Under the pieces are notes generated by a model. The model did not search any database. It worked only from the letters and a program-made list of their open reading frames with translations, and was not told where the DNA came from. The translations under genes and the position numbers were made by a program. From the NCBI RefSeq assembly GCF_002021815.1, contig NZ_CP019952.1, forward strand, positions 3,875,001 through 3,939,000: a stretch of DNA of 64,000 nucleotides, read 5' to 3'. Shown in pieces: positions 38,454-46,833 of the stretch (its first letter is position 1; each line of letters begins with the position of its first letter). This DNA is from Pseudomonas parafulva. GTDB lineage: Bacteria > Pseudomonadota > Gammaproteobacteria > Pseudomonadales > Pseudomonadaceae.

Positions 38454-39393
38454 CCAAGCACCCGCCCAGGCCCGGGTCGACCAGGCCATCGACTGGTTGG
38501 TGAGGCTACGCTTCGGCAGCCCAGGGCCGGATGCCCAGGCGCAGTTCCAGCAATGGTTGTCGTTGCACCCTCACAATGGGTTGGCCTGGCAGCGCGTCAG
38601 CAACCTGGGCGATGAGCTCGCCGGGCTACCCAAGGACCTCAGCCGTCGTACCCTGCAAGGCAGCGAGCGCCAGGGCATCAGCCGGCGCGACCAGCTCAAG
38701 CTGGGGGCCTTGTTGGTGGTCGGCAGCGGCCTTGGCTGGATGGCGCGCGAGCCGCTGGGCCTGCCGGAGCTGCTGGCCGACAGTGCCACTGCCACCGGCG
38801 AGCGCCGACAATTGCAAGGCAGTGATGGCAGCCGCATCCAACTGAACACCGCCAGTGCTATCGACCTGCGCTTCACGGCGAGCCAACGCCGCCTGGCGCT
38901 TCTGCGCGGTGAAGTCAGCCTGGACAGCAATTCTGACGACAAACGCCCGTTCTTCATCGATACCCGAGTAGCCACCCTGCGCACCCTCGACGGGCAACTG
39001 CTGGTGCGCCAGAGCGATCACGGCTTGCTGGTGGCGGTGCGCCGGGGCGAAGTCACGGTGATGACCGGTGCTACGCCAGTGCGGGTGCATTCCGGCGAGA
39101 CCTTGCGCGTGCAGGCCAATGGAAGCCATCAAGCCGTCACCCCGCCCAGTGACCCTTGGGGCTGGACGCAGGGTGTGCTCAGCGTTCGGCAAATGCCGCT
39201 GGCAGATTTCGTCGCTGAGCTGAACCGATACCGGCCCGGTCTGCTGCGCTGCGCCCCAGCGGTGGCGAAACTGATGGTTTCCGGGACCTACCAGCTGGCC
39301 GACACCAATCAGATCCTGCAGCTACTGGCCCGCAGCCTGCCAGTGCGTATCGCTTACCACACCCGGTATTGGGTCAACATCGACGCCGCTTAG
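38440..39393 (+). CDS. FecR family anti-sigma factor
   Basis: This is a 317-residue protein. It has a cytosolic DUF4880-type N-terminus (AIDWLVRLRFGSPGPDAQAQFQQW), a single membrane segment near residue 90 (LGALLVVGSGLGWMA), the periplasmic FecR domain, and a C-terminal signalling part ending HTRYWVNI. In this family FecR transmits a signal from a TonB-dependent receptor to the ECF sigma factor. Here the receptor gene usually found next is missing; a convergent MFS gene begins 67 bases later. Confidence 0.9.
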   Translation: MPTPDQAPAQARVDQAIDWLVRLRFGSPGPDAQAQFQQWLSLHPHNGLAWQRVSNLGDELAGLPKDLSRRTLQGSERQGISRRDQLKLGALLVVGSGLGWMAREPLGLPELLADSATATGERRQLQGSDGSRIQLNTASAIDLRFTASQRRLALLRGEVSLDSNSDDKRPFFIDTRVATLRTLDGQLLVRQSDHGLLVAVRRGEVTVMTGATPVRVHSGETLRVQANGSHQAVTPPSDPWGWTQGVLSVRQMPLADFVAELNRYRPGLLRCAPAVAKLMVSGTYQLADTNQILQLLARSLPVRIAYHTRYWVNIDAA

Positions 39394-39460
39394 CTCACTG
39401 ACACGGCTCAGTTGGTAACCACCGGAGCGAGCTGCAATGCCGTTCCTGCAGGCAAATCCG

Positions 39461-40621
39461 CTAGCTTTCAGAGGGGGTGCAGGACGGCTGCTCACGCCGA
39501 TAAGACTGCCGTGCAAAGCACACGAAAAGCCCGGCCATCAATGCCAGCGCCATGGGCAGCCCGTGGGGCGCCACGTCCATGGCCGCACCACTGATCAGCG
39601 GCCCCACCAGGCTGCCGACGCCCCACAACAAACCGACGCTGGCATTGGCGGTGACCAGGTCCTGCCCTTTGAAACGCTGGCCTATCAACACCAGTGCCAG
39701 GGTATAGATGCCGCCCGCGACAGCACCCAGTACTACTAGCAAGGGCCACAACAGCCACGTCATGTTCAGCAACCAGGGCAACCCGATGCCAATGGCCATG
39801 GCCACTACCCCGCACGCCAGGTGCAGGCCGGTGCGCTCGACGCGGTCGGCAAGCCAGCCCAGCGGCAGCTGGAACAGCATGTCCCCTGCGAACACCACGG
39901 TCACCATCAGCGCCGCCACACCCACGGCAAAACCGTGGCTGCTGGCGTACACCGGCAAGAGCGAGAGCACCACGGCATCGAAAAACGAGAAAAACAGCAC
40001 AGCCACGCACAGCGCCGGGGCCACGCGAAAGAAGCCGGCCAGGCCGAAGCTCTTGTCGTCTTCAGCGTGCAGCACCCGGTCATTGGGCACCGTCACCACG
40101 ATGCACGCCAACGCCAGGCCATAGCAGGCCGTGACCACGCCGGTAATCCAGGGGCTGTGGGCACCAAGCATCGCCAGCATCGCCGGCCCAAGCACTTGGA
40201 AACCGGTAAAGCTGGTGGCGTAGAGGGCCATGATCTTCCCCCGGTTGTGCTCCTGGCACAGTTCGTTGACCCACGACTCACCGAGAATGATCGCGATGCC
40301 CATGCCAAGGCCCAGCGCCAGGCGCAAGATCGCCAGCCACCACAACGAGGCAAATGCAGGTTCCAGCAGGCCGATGCTCAGTGTGCACAGGCTGAAACAC
40401 AGCAAGTAGAGTGTGCGTCGCTTGAAATACCGGCAGCAGGCATCAACCAGAAAGGCCGACAGCATCATGCCAGCCGCCGGAATGGCGGAAATCATCCCGA
40501 TTTCAAGGGTGCCTGCGCCAGCCTCGTGCAGGCGCAACGACACCAGGGGCAGGGTCGCGCCCAGGCTGAACCCCACGACCGAAACGGCGAACAGTAAGCC
40601 CGCCAGCAAACGCATGTTCAT
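39461..40621 (-). CDS. MFS transporter (YcaD/UMF-like)
   Basis: This is a 386-residue protein with about 12 hydrophobic segments, starting MNMRLLAGLLFAVSVVGFSLG. The loop 2-3 motif-like region 'SAFLVDACCRYFKRRTLY' and a mid-protein repeat 'GWLADRVERTGLHLA' fit the major facilitator superfamily. The substrate is unknown. The start ATG at 40621 has GGAG about eight bases upstream. It is convergent with the fecIR pair. Confidence 0.85.
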   Translation of the reverse strand: MNMRLLAGLLFAVSVVGFSLGATLPLVSLRLHEAGAGTLEIGMISAIPAAGMMLSAFLVDACCRYFKRRTLYLLCFSLCTLSIGLLEPAFASLWWLAILRLALGLGMGIAIILGESWVNELCQEHNRGKIMALYATSFTGFQVLGPAMLAMLGAHSPWITGVVTACYGLALACIVVTVPNDRVLHAEDDKSFGLAGFFRVAPALCVAVLFFSFFDAVVLSLLPVYASSHGFAVGVAALMVTVVFAGDMLFQLPLGWLADRVERTGLHLACGVVAMAIGIGLPWLLNMTWLLWPLLVVLGAVAGGIYTLALVLIGQRFKGQDLVTANASVGLLWGVGSLVGPLISGAAMDVAPHGLPMALALMAGLFVCFARQSYRREQPSCTPSES

Positions 40622-40954
40622 GAACCACTCCCAGCAAACCGATAAGACGTGCAGACAAAGGCACCCACCACCACGGCGGACGCTGTTCGAACGCTGATCA
40701 GTTCAGGTGTGGCGAGAAGGTGAAGGCAAACAGGACGCTGCGACGGCGCTTGAGCACGGTGTCGCTCGGCCAGGCACGGCGCAGCCCATCCGGGGCAGGC
40801 TGACGGCGACAGGGCAAGGACAGGAAACGGCGCATTGCTTTGGCTACTACGCAGAAAGTGAGCAAGAGGCGGCACTCTAGGCCAGAGCAGGCGATACCGT
40901 CAATTGCCTCAGTGCCTGTGGCGTCAAGGGGGCATCCCTGCCCCTTTTTGAGCA
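40622..40954. other. 333-base intergenic region between two MFS genes
   Basis: No well-supported gene is present. One short frame on the minus strand (40698-40835) has a plausible composition and is listed separately. The stretch contains no obvious terminator or repeat. Confidence 0.6.
40698..40835 (-). CDS. possible 45-residue basic small protein
   Basis: A 45-codon frame (MRRFLSLPCRRQ to FTFSPHLN) is very basic and lies between two MFS genes. No good ribosome binding site precedes the ATG. It may be spurious; I list it only because nothing else occupies this region and its start has a plausible protein-like composition. Confidence 0.25.
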   Translation of the reverse strand: MRRFLSLPCRRQPAPDGLRRAWPSDTVLKRRRSVLFAFTFSPHLN

Positions 40955-42169
40955 TCAGCGCTTGCCCGTGCTCGGCAGCAATACCGCCAGCACCCCGAAC
41001 AGGGGCAGGAACGAGCAAAGCCCGTACACGTATTCGATACCGCGCAGGTCAGCCACATAGCCCAGCAATGCCGCGCCAATGCCGCCAAAGCCGAACATCA
41101 GGCCAAAGAAGATGCCCGCGATCATGCCTACGCTACCGGGCACCAGTTCCTGGGCATACACCACGATGGCGGAGAATGCCGAGGCCAGGATGAAGCCGAT
41201 CACCACGCTCAGTACCGTTGTCCAGAACAGGTCCGCGTAAGGCAGTGCCAGGGTGAACGGTGCCACGCCCAGAATCGAGAACCAGATCACCGCCTTGCGC
41301 CCGATGCGATCGCCGATGGGCCCGCCAAAGAAGGTGCCCGCCGCGACCGCGCCCAGGAACAGGAACAGGTGCAACTGCGAACTGGCGACCGATACGCCGA
41401 ACTTCTCGATCAGGTAGAAGGTGAAGTAGCTGGTGAAGCTTGCCATGTAGAAGTACTTGGAAAACACCAGCAGCCCCAGCACCACCAGCGCGGCAACCAC
41501 GCGCCCGCGGGAGATGCCGTGGGTAGCCTGTACCACCTTGCGCGCCTTGGCTTGGCTCAGGTGCTCGATGTACCAGCGGCGCAGCATCAGGGTCACGGCG
41601 AGAAAGAACAGTGCAGCCACGCCAAACCAGGCGACATGGGTTTGCCCGAACGGGATGACGATGGCCGCAGCCAGCAACGGGCCCAGGGCAGAACCTGTGT
41701 TACCGCCTACCTGGAAGGTCGATTGCGCCAGGCCAAAGCGGCCTCCGGACGCCAATCGCGCAATACGCGAGGTTTCGGGATGGAATGTCGAAGAGCCGAT
41801 GCCCACCAGGGCCGAGGCGAGCAGAATCATCGGGAAGCTGCCGACGAACGCCAGCATCACGATACCGATCAGCGTGCACACCGTGCCCATGGGCAGCAGG
41901 TTGGGCGTAGGCCGGCGGTCGGTGAAAAAGCCCACCCAGGGTTGCAGCAGCGAGGCGGTGATCTGAAACGTCAGGGTGATCATGCCGATCTGGGCGAAGC
42001 TCAAGTCGTAATTGGCCTTGAGCATTGGGTAGATGGCCGGCAGCACTGACTGGATCAGGTCATTGATCAGGTGCGCCAAGGCGCAGAAGCCGATGATGCG
42101 CATTACCAACGGCGTAGCGGTGCTCGCCTGCGCTTGGGTGGACGCCGGGGCGGCGCTGGGGATGGCCAT
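40955..42169 (-). CDS. fsr: MFS exporter similar to fosmidomycin resistance protein Fsr
   Basis: This is a 404-residue protein with 12 TM segments. It closely resembles E. coli Fsr by eye: LINDLIQSVLPAIYPMLK, IGMITLTFQITASLLQPWVG, and the block 'GIGSSTFHPETSRIARLASGG' followed by SGGRFGLAQSTFQVGGNTGS. Fsr exports fosmidomycin and possibly other small compounds. The two MFS genes here are separated by 330 bases on the same strand. Confidence 0.85.
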   Translation of the reverse strand: MAIPSAAPASTQAQASTATPLVMRIIGFCALAHLINDLIQSVLPAIYPMLKANYDLSFAQIGMITLTFQITASLLQPWVGFFTDRRPTPNLLPMGTVCTLIGIVMLAFVGSFPMILLASALVGIGSSTFHPETSRIARLASGGRFGLAQSTFQVGGNTGSALGPLLAAAIVIPFGQTHVAWFGVAALFFLAVTLMLRRWYIEHLSQAKARKVVQATHGISRGRVVAALVVLGLLVFSKYFYMASFTSYFTFYLIEKFGVSVASSQLHLFLFLGAVAAGTFFGGPIGDRIGRKAVIWFSILGVAPFTLALPYADLFWTTVLSVVIGFILASAFSAIVVYAQELVPGSVGMIAGIFFGLMFGFGGIGAALLGYVADLRGIEYVYGLCSFLPLFGVLAVLLPSTGKR

Positions 42170-42445
42170 GGCCTGGATCTCCGTCGGAAAGCTGGGCTCC
42201 GATTATCGGGATACAAATAGATACATAGCTACCTTTTTTTCTACATCAGGTCTGGCCAGCCCTTTCTTCCAAAGCTCTGTGGATGCTCCGACTGGGCCGA
42301 GAGCGTCCGGGGCTCGAGCCGGTAAATACCGAAATTGAAGCCGATCAACCATACGATTTGGGGTTTTCAGGGGATGGATAACGCTGCGCGCACCGCGATC
42401 GCTCGCTAAGTTTTTGAAAGCGTGCAAATTTTTTTATAAAGCGTG
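42170..42445. other. 275-base intergenic region upstream of tRNA-Met
   Basis: AT-rich stretches (GGATACAAATAGATACATAG and CTTTTTTTCT) occur just upstream of the Fsr gene and probably carry its promoter on the minus strand. I saw no coding frame with support. Confidence 0.5.
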
Positions 42446-42474
42446 TTGACAGGGGGGCCGTTCAAGAGAATAAT
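42446..42474 (+). promoter_or_regulatory. sigma70-type promoter of the tRNA-Met gene
   Basis: TTGACA at 42446-42451, a 17-base spacer and AATAAT at 42469-42474, ending ten bases before the mature tRNA. The spacer is GC-rich (AGGGGGGCCG). Confidence 0.75.
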
Positions 42475-42484
42475 GCGCGCCATC

Positions 42485-42561
42485 GGCTACATAGCTCAGT
42501 TGGTTAGAGCATAGCATTCATAATGCTGGGGTCCGGGGTTCAAGTCCCTGTGTAGCCACCA
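42485..42561 (+). tRNA. elongator tRNA-Met (anticodon CAT)
   Basis: GGCTACA (42485-42491) pairs with TGTAGCC (42551-42557), then A and encoded CCA. The anticodon loop TTCATAA holds CAT at 42519-42521. The D arm AGCTCAGTTGGTTAGAGC is standard for elongator Met rather than initiator, and the acceptor stem is fully paired. Confidence 0.96.
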
Positions 42562-42570
42562 AACAAGACG

Positions 42571-42602
42571 AAGGGCTTACCGCAAGGTAAGCCCTTTTTC
42601 TT
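42571..42602 (+). terminator. terminator after tRNA-Met
   Basis: AAGGGCTTACC-GCAA-GGTAAGCCCTT forms an 11-bp stem with a GNRA-type loop, followed by a T-rich tail. Confidence 0.92.
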
Positions 42603-42754
42603 TGCCCGCCAGAAAGTCAGGTGGTCTTCGCGAGCCTGCGCAATCACCTCACACCGCTCATCGCCAAAAAGACAGCTACCAGGCTAACCACGCCCAGTGC
42701 GCGAGCGACATGGGCGCGCGAAAGGCCACGTTAAGCCACAGCGGGATTGCTGAC

Positions 42755-43348
42755 TCACCTGGGCTTGCTGCAAAAGGATGACGCCGCACTGCCGTCACCG
42801 CCCCAGGTGCGGTAGCCGGCCGTGTCCAGGTGAATGCGACCGCTCGGGTAGCGGCCAAGGCCCATGCCCCACGCCTGACCGTGCTGCTGCCAGAAACGGC
42901 ACAGCGGGTTGGGGTCGGCCCAGGGCGCCAGCAGGACATCCACGGCGAATGCCTGGGTATGCGCACTGCCGATCGCCCCGCCGGCACAGCGATTGAGGCC
43001 TGGATCACGGTAGGCGGAGACCACTTCGAAATCGGGCAAGGCTCCTTGCTCACCCAGCGTTCGGAGCAATGACAGCGTAGCGCGCACAGCCGGCCAGTGT
43101 TGCTTGGGCGGCACGACAAACGGTGAAGCCCGGCACAATTTCCAGTCCGAGGCCGAGCGCAGCAGCTGATCAATGGGCACCACGCCGTAGACGCGCGCCT
43201 GCACGAGCATGTCCCGAAAAGGCCGTGTCGGGTGCTCACCCGCCCACTGGGCGAACATCCTCAGGTCGCGTTCATCGGCCAGGGCCCCGCTGGACGCCGA
43301 ATTTACCGCCAGCAACAGCGCGGCAACCACACTCCGTTTCTTCGACAT
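42755..43348 (-). CDS. secreted M15-family peptidase (D-Ala-D-Ala carboxypeptidase-like)
   Basis: This is a 197-residue protein with a signal peptide (MSKKRSVVAALLLAVNSASSGALA). The zinc-peptidase motifs are SAYRDPGLNRC, SAHTQAFAVD (His and Asp seven residues apart) and the final GRIHLD. M15 enzymes cut D-alanyl bonds of peptidoglycan. The ATG at 43348 is chosen because the signal peptide starts there. It lies 41 bases after rimI in the same direction. Confidence 0.85.
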   Translation of the reverse strand: MSKKRSVVAALLLAVNSASSGALADERDLRMFAQWAGEHPTRPFRDMLVQARVYGVVPIDQLLRSASDWKLCRASPFVVPPKQHWPAVRATLSLLRTLGEQGALPDFEVVSAYRDPGLNRCAGGAIGSAHTQAFAVDVLLAPWADPNPLCRFWQQHGQAWGMGLGRYPSGRIHLDTAGYRTWGGDGSAASSFCSKPR

Positions 43349-43389
43349 GGCACACCCCTGCACGTCTCGGCAGCGGCCCTGCCGCTGGC

Positions 43390-43842
43390 TCAGTCCGGGA
43401 ACAACGTGCAGGCCATCACCAGCGCATCCTCGCGACCACCCGCAGCTGGATAATAGTCGCGCCGGCGGCCGATTTCATTGAAGCCGAAACGCTCGTACAG
43501 GCGATAAGCCGGGTTGCTGGCCCTCACCTCCAGGAAACACTCGCGACCGTTGAGCTGGTAGGCGCGCGACATCAGGTGTTCGAGCAGCCGCAAGCCCAGG
43601 CCGCGCCCCTGGTTTTCCGGCTTGACGGTGATGTTGAGCAGGTGAGCTTCGTCGATGATCACGTTGATCACGCCGTGGCCAACCTGTTGCTGCCCATCGA
43701 ACATCAGCCAGACTTCATAGGATTTCAGGGCATCCAGAAAGATGCCGCGGGTCCAGGGGTGGCTGAACGCGGCATATTCGATTTTCAGCACGGCATCCAG
43801 ATCCGCCTCGGTCATGGGGCGAAAGCTGATCGAGTCACTCAT
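43390..43842 (-). CDS. rimI: ribosomal protein S18 alanine N-acetyltransferase
   Basis: This is a 150-residue GNAT enzyme that acetylates the N-terminal Ala of ribosomal protein S18. The acetyl-CoA loop QGRGLGLRLLEH and the 'EVRASNPAYRLYERFGF' block are diagnostic. Its start overlaps the end of the upstream gene by four bases, the same holD-rimI arrangement as in E. coli. Confidence 0.93.
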   Translation of the reverse strand: MSDSISFRPMTEADLDAVLKIEYAAFSHPWTRGIFLDALKSYEVWLMFDGQQQVGHGVINVIIDEAHLLNITVKPENQGRGLGLRLLEHLMSRAYQLNGRECFLEVRASNPAYRLYERFGFNEIGRRRDYYPAAGGREDALVMACTLFPD

Positions 43843-44633
43843 TCAACGGGTTTCCAGCGCGCCATCAGCTGGCGCATGGCTTTCCAGACGTCCGCTTTAC
43901 GCTGCGGCTCGTCCATCAACAGTTCCAGGCCCGGCAAGGCCCACGCCTCGCCCAGGCCGTCGAGCTTGAGGGTTTGGTAATAAGCCTGGTCGTCGGCGCC
44001 GGCAGCAAAGCGCAGCGCCGGCGTACCCACCAGCCACAGGCAGGTGCAGGGCGCTTCTTCCAGACGCGCCTGGACAAAACCCTGTACAAAATCGCGGGCT
44101 GCGTCCGGGCCCTGGTCCATGTTGCCGCGCATCAGCAGCGGCCAGCGCACTGGCTCACCCACGATCTGCGGGGCATCGGGTAGGCCAGCGGCGCGCAGCA
44201 TGTCCTTGAGCAGCAGGTAGGACGGGTCACGGCTCTGGAAAGGCTGGCCGGTGGCCAGCTCGACCAGCAATAGGCAATCGCCAGCGCGCAGCAATTGCAA
44301 GGCAAAGCGCGGAGGCGGTACCGGCACTGGGCGAGGGGTCGCAGCCTGCTCGGGCGCCTCCACAGGCTTGGCCGCGGCCTTGGCGGAAACGCCAGGGCGC
44401 GGGACCTCGATCTTCGGCCGCTCGACGACCCGTGCCTGGGGGGCAACAGGTGATTTGTCGGCTATCTGGCGTGGCGGCGGCTCGAAATCGATGTCCTCGG
44501 GCGGCGCTAACGGCAGCAGCAGCTCGGGCCGCGACGGCGCGGCGAACGGCAGCTCGGCGCGCGGCAGCCAGTGCACCACTTGCATGGCGGACAGGTAGGC
44601 GCGACGACGTTGTTCGGTAAGCAAGGCGGTCAT
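43839..44633 (-). CDS. holD: DNA polymerase III psi subunit, divergent pseudomonad type
   Basis: This is a 264-residue protein with a proline-rich linker (about 45-110) between an N-terminal helix and a C-terminal globular part (LLRAGDCLLLVELATGQPF to MRQLMARWKPVE). It does not resemble E. coli HolD by eye. However, it overlaps rimI in the holD-rimI order, and the P. aeruginosa gene in this position was biochemically identified as the cryptic psi subunit of the clamp loader. Automatic annotation often calls it TonB because of the Pro-rich region; that is not supported. The start at 44633 is uncertain; a Met at 44585 is an alternative. Confidence 0.7.
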   Translation of the reverse strand: MTALLTEQRRRAYLSAMQVVHWLPRAELPFAAPSRPELLLPLAPPEDIDFEPPPRQIADKSPVAPQARVVERPKIEVPRPGVSAKAAAKPVEAPEQAATPRPVPVPPPRFALQLLRAGDCLLLVELATGQPFQSRDPSYLLLKDMLRAAGLPDAPQIVGEPVRWPLLMRGNMDQGPDAARDFVQGFVQARLEEAPCTCLWLVGTPALRFAAGADDQAYYQTLKLDGLGEAWALPGLELLMDEPQRKADVWKAMRQLMARWKPVE

Positions 44634-44846
44634 CCGAGGGGGTTGGGACAGGTGCGCATTCTAACGCCGATGACTCGCCAGTGCCGCATCAGCTCGGCGG
44701 TTTTTTACGCATCCCCTGCCTGCCTGGGCAAGCCATAGGAGGCGCGCGGTTCGATCAGCCTGTCGCACGACAGACCAAGCGGATAAGAACCAACCCGTCG
44801 GATGCAGTACAATCGCCCCCTTTTTCTTGGCCACGAGTCCAAGCCG

Positions 44847-46136
44847 ATGATCGAACCCAAGCGCGTCCTGCGTGCCCTAGCCGAACACTGGGCCCTGATC
44901 GAGCCGCTGTGCGAGCGTTTCGACCAGGGCACCCTCAGCCTGGTGGAGCTGCGCCAGCATGTGGCCCGCCAGCAGATCGAGAGCACCCCGCAGGACATTA
45001 CCCAACTGCTCGATGTGTGGATCCGCCTGGACATCCTGGTACCCGTTGCCAAGAGCCCGAACCGCTTCGAGCTCAATGCCCAGATCCACGATTTTCTCGC
45101 CTACCTGCGCCGTGAACATCGCCTCGGCCTGTGCCTGGAGATCGAGGCCTACCTGCGTCACCTGGAGCGCCTGGCCGGGCACATCCAGGATGCCTTCGAC
45201 AACCGCGACAGCGACGACCTGGCGCGGCAACTGCGGTTGCTGGACATGCGCGTGCGGGATGTGCTGAAGAAGCTCGACAACGATGAGCAGGCCCTGGTGG
45301 CCGTCGCCGAGCGGGCCAAGACCAGCAGTCGCCAGATACCGCTGCGCCAGCGCTATGCCGAGGTGCTGGCCACCTGGGACGAATACGTCGAGCCGATGAT
45401 CCAGCTGGTCAACGCCGACGGCGCCTTCGAGCAAGGTGTGCGCAAGGTCGAGACCGTGCTGCTGAAGCTACTCGGTGAACAGGCGCGCCTTGGCCACCTG
45501 GTCGACGACGACATGCTGCTGCGCACCCATGCGCGCATTCTGGAGATGCAGACCAGCGCCCAGCTTACCCTGCGTCATGCCCGTGAGCTGCTGCTGCCGC
45601 TGCGCGAGGAAGCACGGCGCCATAACGCGGTTACCCGTGGTGCAGCCCTGGCACTGTCGGTGGTGCGCCGCAAGGGCCTGGACGCGCTGCCCCAGGCGGC
45701 CATGCCGTTGTTTACCCGCCCGCAAAGCACCTTCCTGGGCAGCGCCAGCCAGGTCGAAGCCTATGTCTATGCCTTGGCACGCTTCGAGCCCAAGCCAGCG
45801 CGTTTCCCCAAGGCGCACAAGAGCACGTCCGACGCCAAGCCTCGCGCACCGCGCACGGTCAAGGAAATGACCGAACGCTGTGAACAGGCACTGCCTCTGC
45901 CAGACCTGATGGTGTGGCTGCTGGAGCAGGAGCCCGAAGGCGCCACCGACGAACTGCTGTACTGGTTCTCACGCCTGTCACGGGAAAAACGCTTCAACCG
46001 CGAGCGCCTCGAGCGGCGTGACTACGACACCCAGGAACACCGCGTCAGCCTGCGTTCGTACGCCCTGACTTCCAGCCGCGAAGACGCCGCCAGTGCGTCC
46101 CCAGAACCCCACGCGAGCCCAGCCCATGCATCTTGA
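44847..46136 (+). CDS. mksF: condensin kleisin-like subunit MksF
   Basis: This is a 429-residue, mostly helical protein. It begins MIEPKRVLRALAEHWALIEP and has a long coiled-coil-like middle (about 95-170, 'LARQLRLLDMRVRDVLKKL'). Position and order (mksF-mksE-mksB) identify it as the kleisin of the MksBEF condensin. It is needed, with MksE and the SMC-like MksB, for chromosome compaction and segregation. The ATG at 44847 is chosen; it overlaps mksE by 11 bases. Confidence 0.85.
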   Translation: MIEPKRVLRALAEHWALIEPLCERFDQGTLSLVELRQHVARQQIESTPQDITQLLDVWIRLDILVPVAKSPNRFELNAQIHDFLAYLRREHRLGLCLEIEAYLRHLERLAGHIQDAFDNRDSDDLARQLRLLDMRVRDVLKKLDNDEQALVAVAERAKTSSRQIPLRQRYAEVLATWDEYVEPMIQLVNADGAFEQGVRKVETVLLKLLGEQARLGHLVDDDMLLRTHARILEMQTSAQLTLRHARELLLPLREEARRHNAVTRGAALALSVVRRKGLDALPQAAMPLFTRPQSTFLGSASQVEAYVYALARFEPKPARFPKAHKSTSDAKPRAPRTVKEMTERCEQALPLPDLMVWLLEQEPEGATDELLYWFSRLSREKRFNRERLERRDYDTQEHRVSLRSYALTSSREDAASASPEPHASPAHAS

Positions 46137-46833
46137 TCTTTCCGAACTGTCCCAGCTCGCACCGATCTTCCGCGAGCTGTTCAAAGGTTTCCACATCAGC
46201 CGCCGCGACCCGGAGCTGTACGCGCAGTTGTCCAACTTCCAGGACCAGTACCGCAGCCTGTTCAAGGCCCTGGGCTTCGAGCTGGTGTGCGACACCCGCG
46301 GTTTCTACTACTTCGTGCCGGACATGACGGCGGCGCAGGTCAACAAGACGGCGCAGCGCCTGTCGCTGTTCACCTTCATTCTGGTCGAGCACCTGGCCGA
46401 TCAAGGCCGTGACCCGATCGCGGTGCTCGACGGCGGCAGCGTTGGTCGCGACGAACTGCCTTCGTTGCTCGACAAATACCGTGACCTGTTCCTGCAGGCC
46501 GAGGTGCAGACGGTCGAGGACTTGGAAGAAAAGATCCTGCGCCGCATGACCCAGCTTGGCTTCGCCCATGAAGAAGGTGGCATCTACCGTTTCCTGCCGC
46601 CGATGCACCGGTTCCTGGACGTTTGCCTGGCCGTGCAGCAGGACCGGGACTTGGCGGCGACGCTGCACAGCGCCCTGCCCTTGCCCACCCCAGTGCTGGC
46701 CGAAGACCACGCCGAGCCAATGCTCGAACACACGGACGATCCGCTCGACCTGACGTCGTTCGAGGCTGAGGAAGACGAAGAACAGGCCCTGGCTCGTGCC
46801 ATTCGCCAAGAGCAACAGGAGATCGACGCATGA
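46126..46833 (+). CDS. mksE: condensin subunit MksE
   Basis: This is a 235-residue, helical, acidic protein starting MHLDLSELSQLAPIFREL and ending in a Glu-rich tail. It lies between mksF and mksB with 11- and 4-base overlaps, so stoichiometric translation is likely. In the family it bridges the kleisin MksF and the SMC heads. Confidence 0.85.
   Translation: MHLDLSELSQLAPIFRELFKGFHISRRDPELYAQLSNFQDQYRSLFKALGFELVCDTRGFYYFVPDMTAAQVNKTAQRLSLFTFILVEHLADQGRDPIAVLDGGSVGRDELPSLLDKYRDLFLQAEVQTVEDLEEKILRRMTQLGFAHEEGGIYRFLPPMHRFLDVCLAVQQDRDLAATLHSALPLPTPVLAEDHAEPMLEHTDDPLDLTSFEAEEDEEQALARAIRQEQQEIDA

Noticed and set aside
39394..39460. Remnant of a TonB-dependent receptor after fecR
   Set aside because: The 67-base gap shows no receptor-like sequence in any frame that I could read.
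43839..44633. TonB energy transducer
   Set aside because: The Pro-rich stretch is similar, but no N-terminal membrane anchor or TonB C-terminal domain is visible, and the synteny with rimI points to HolD.
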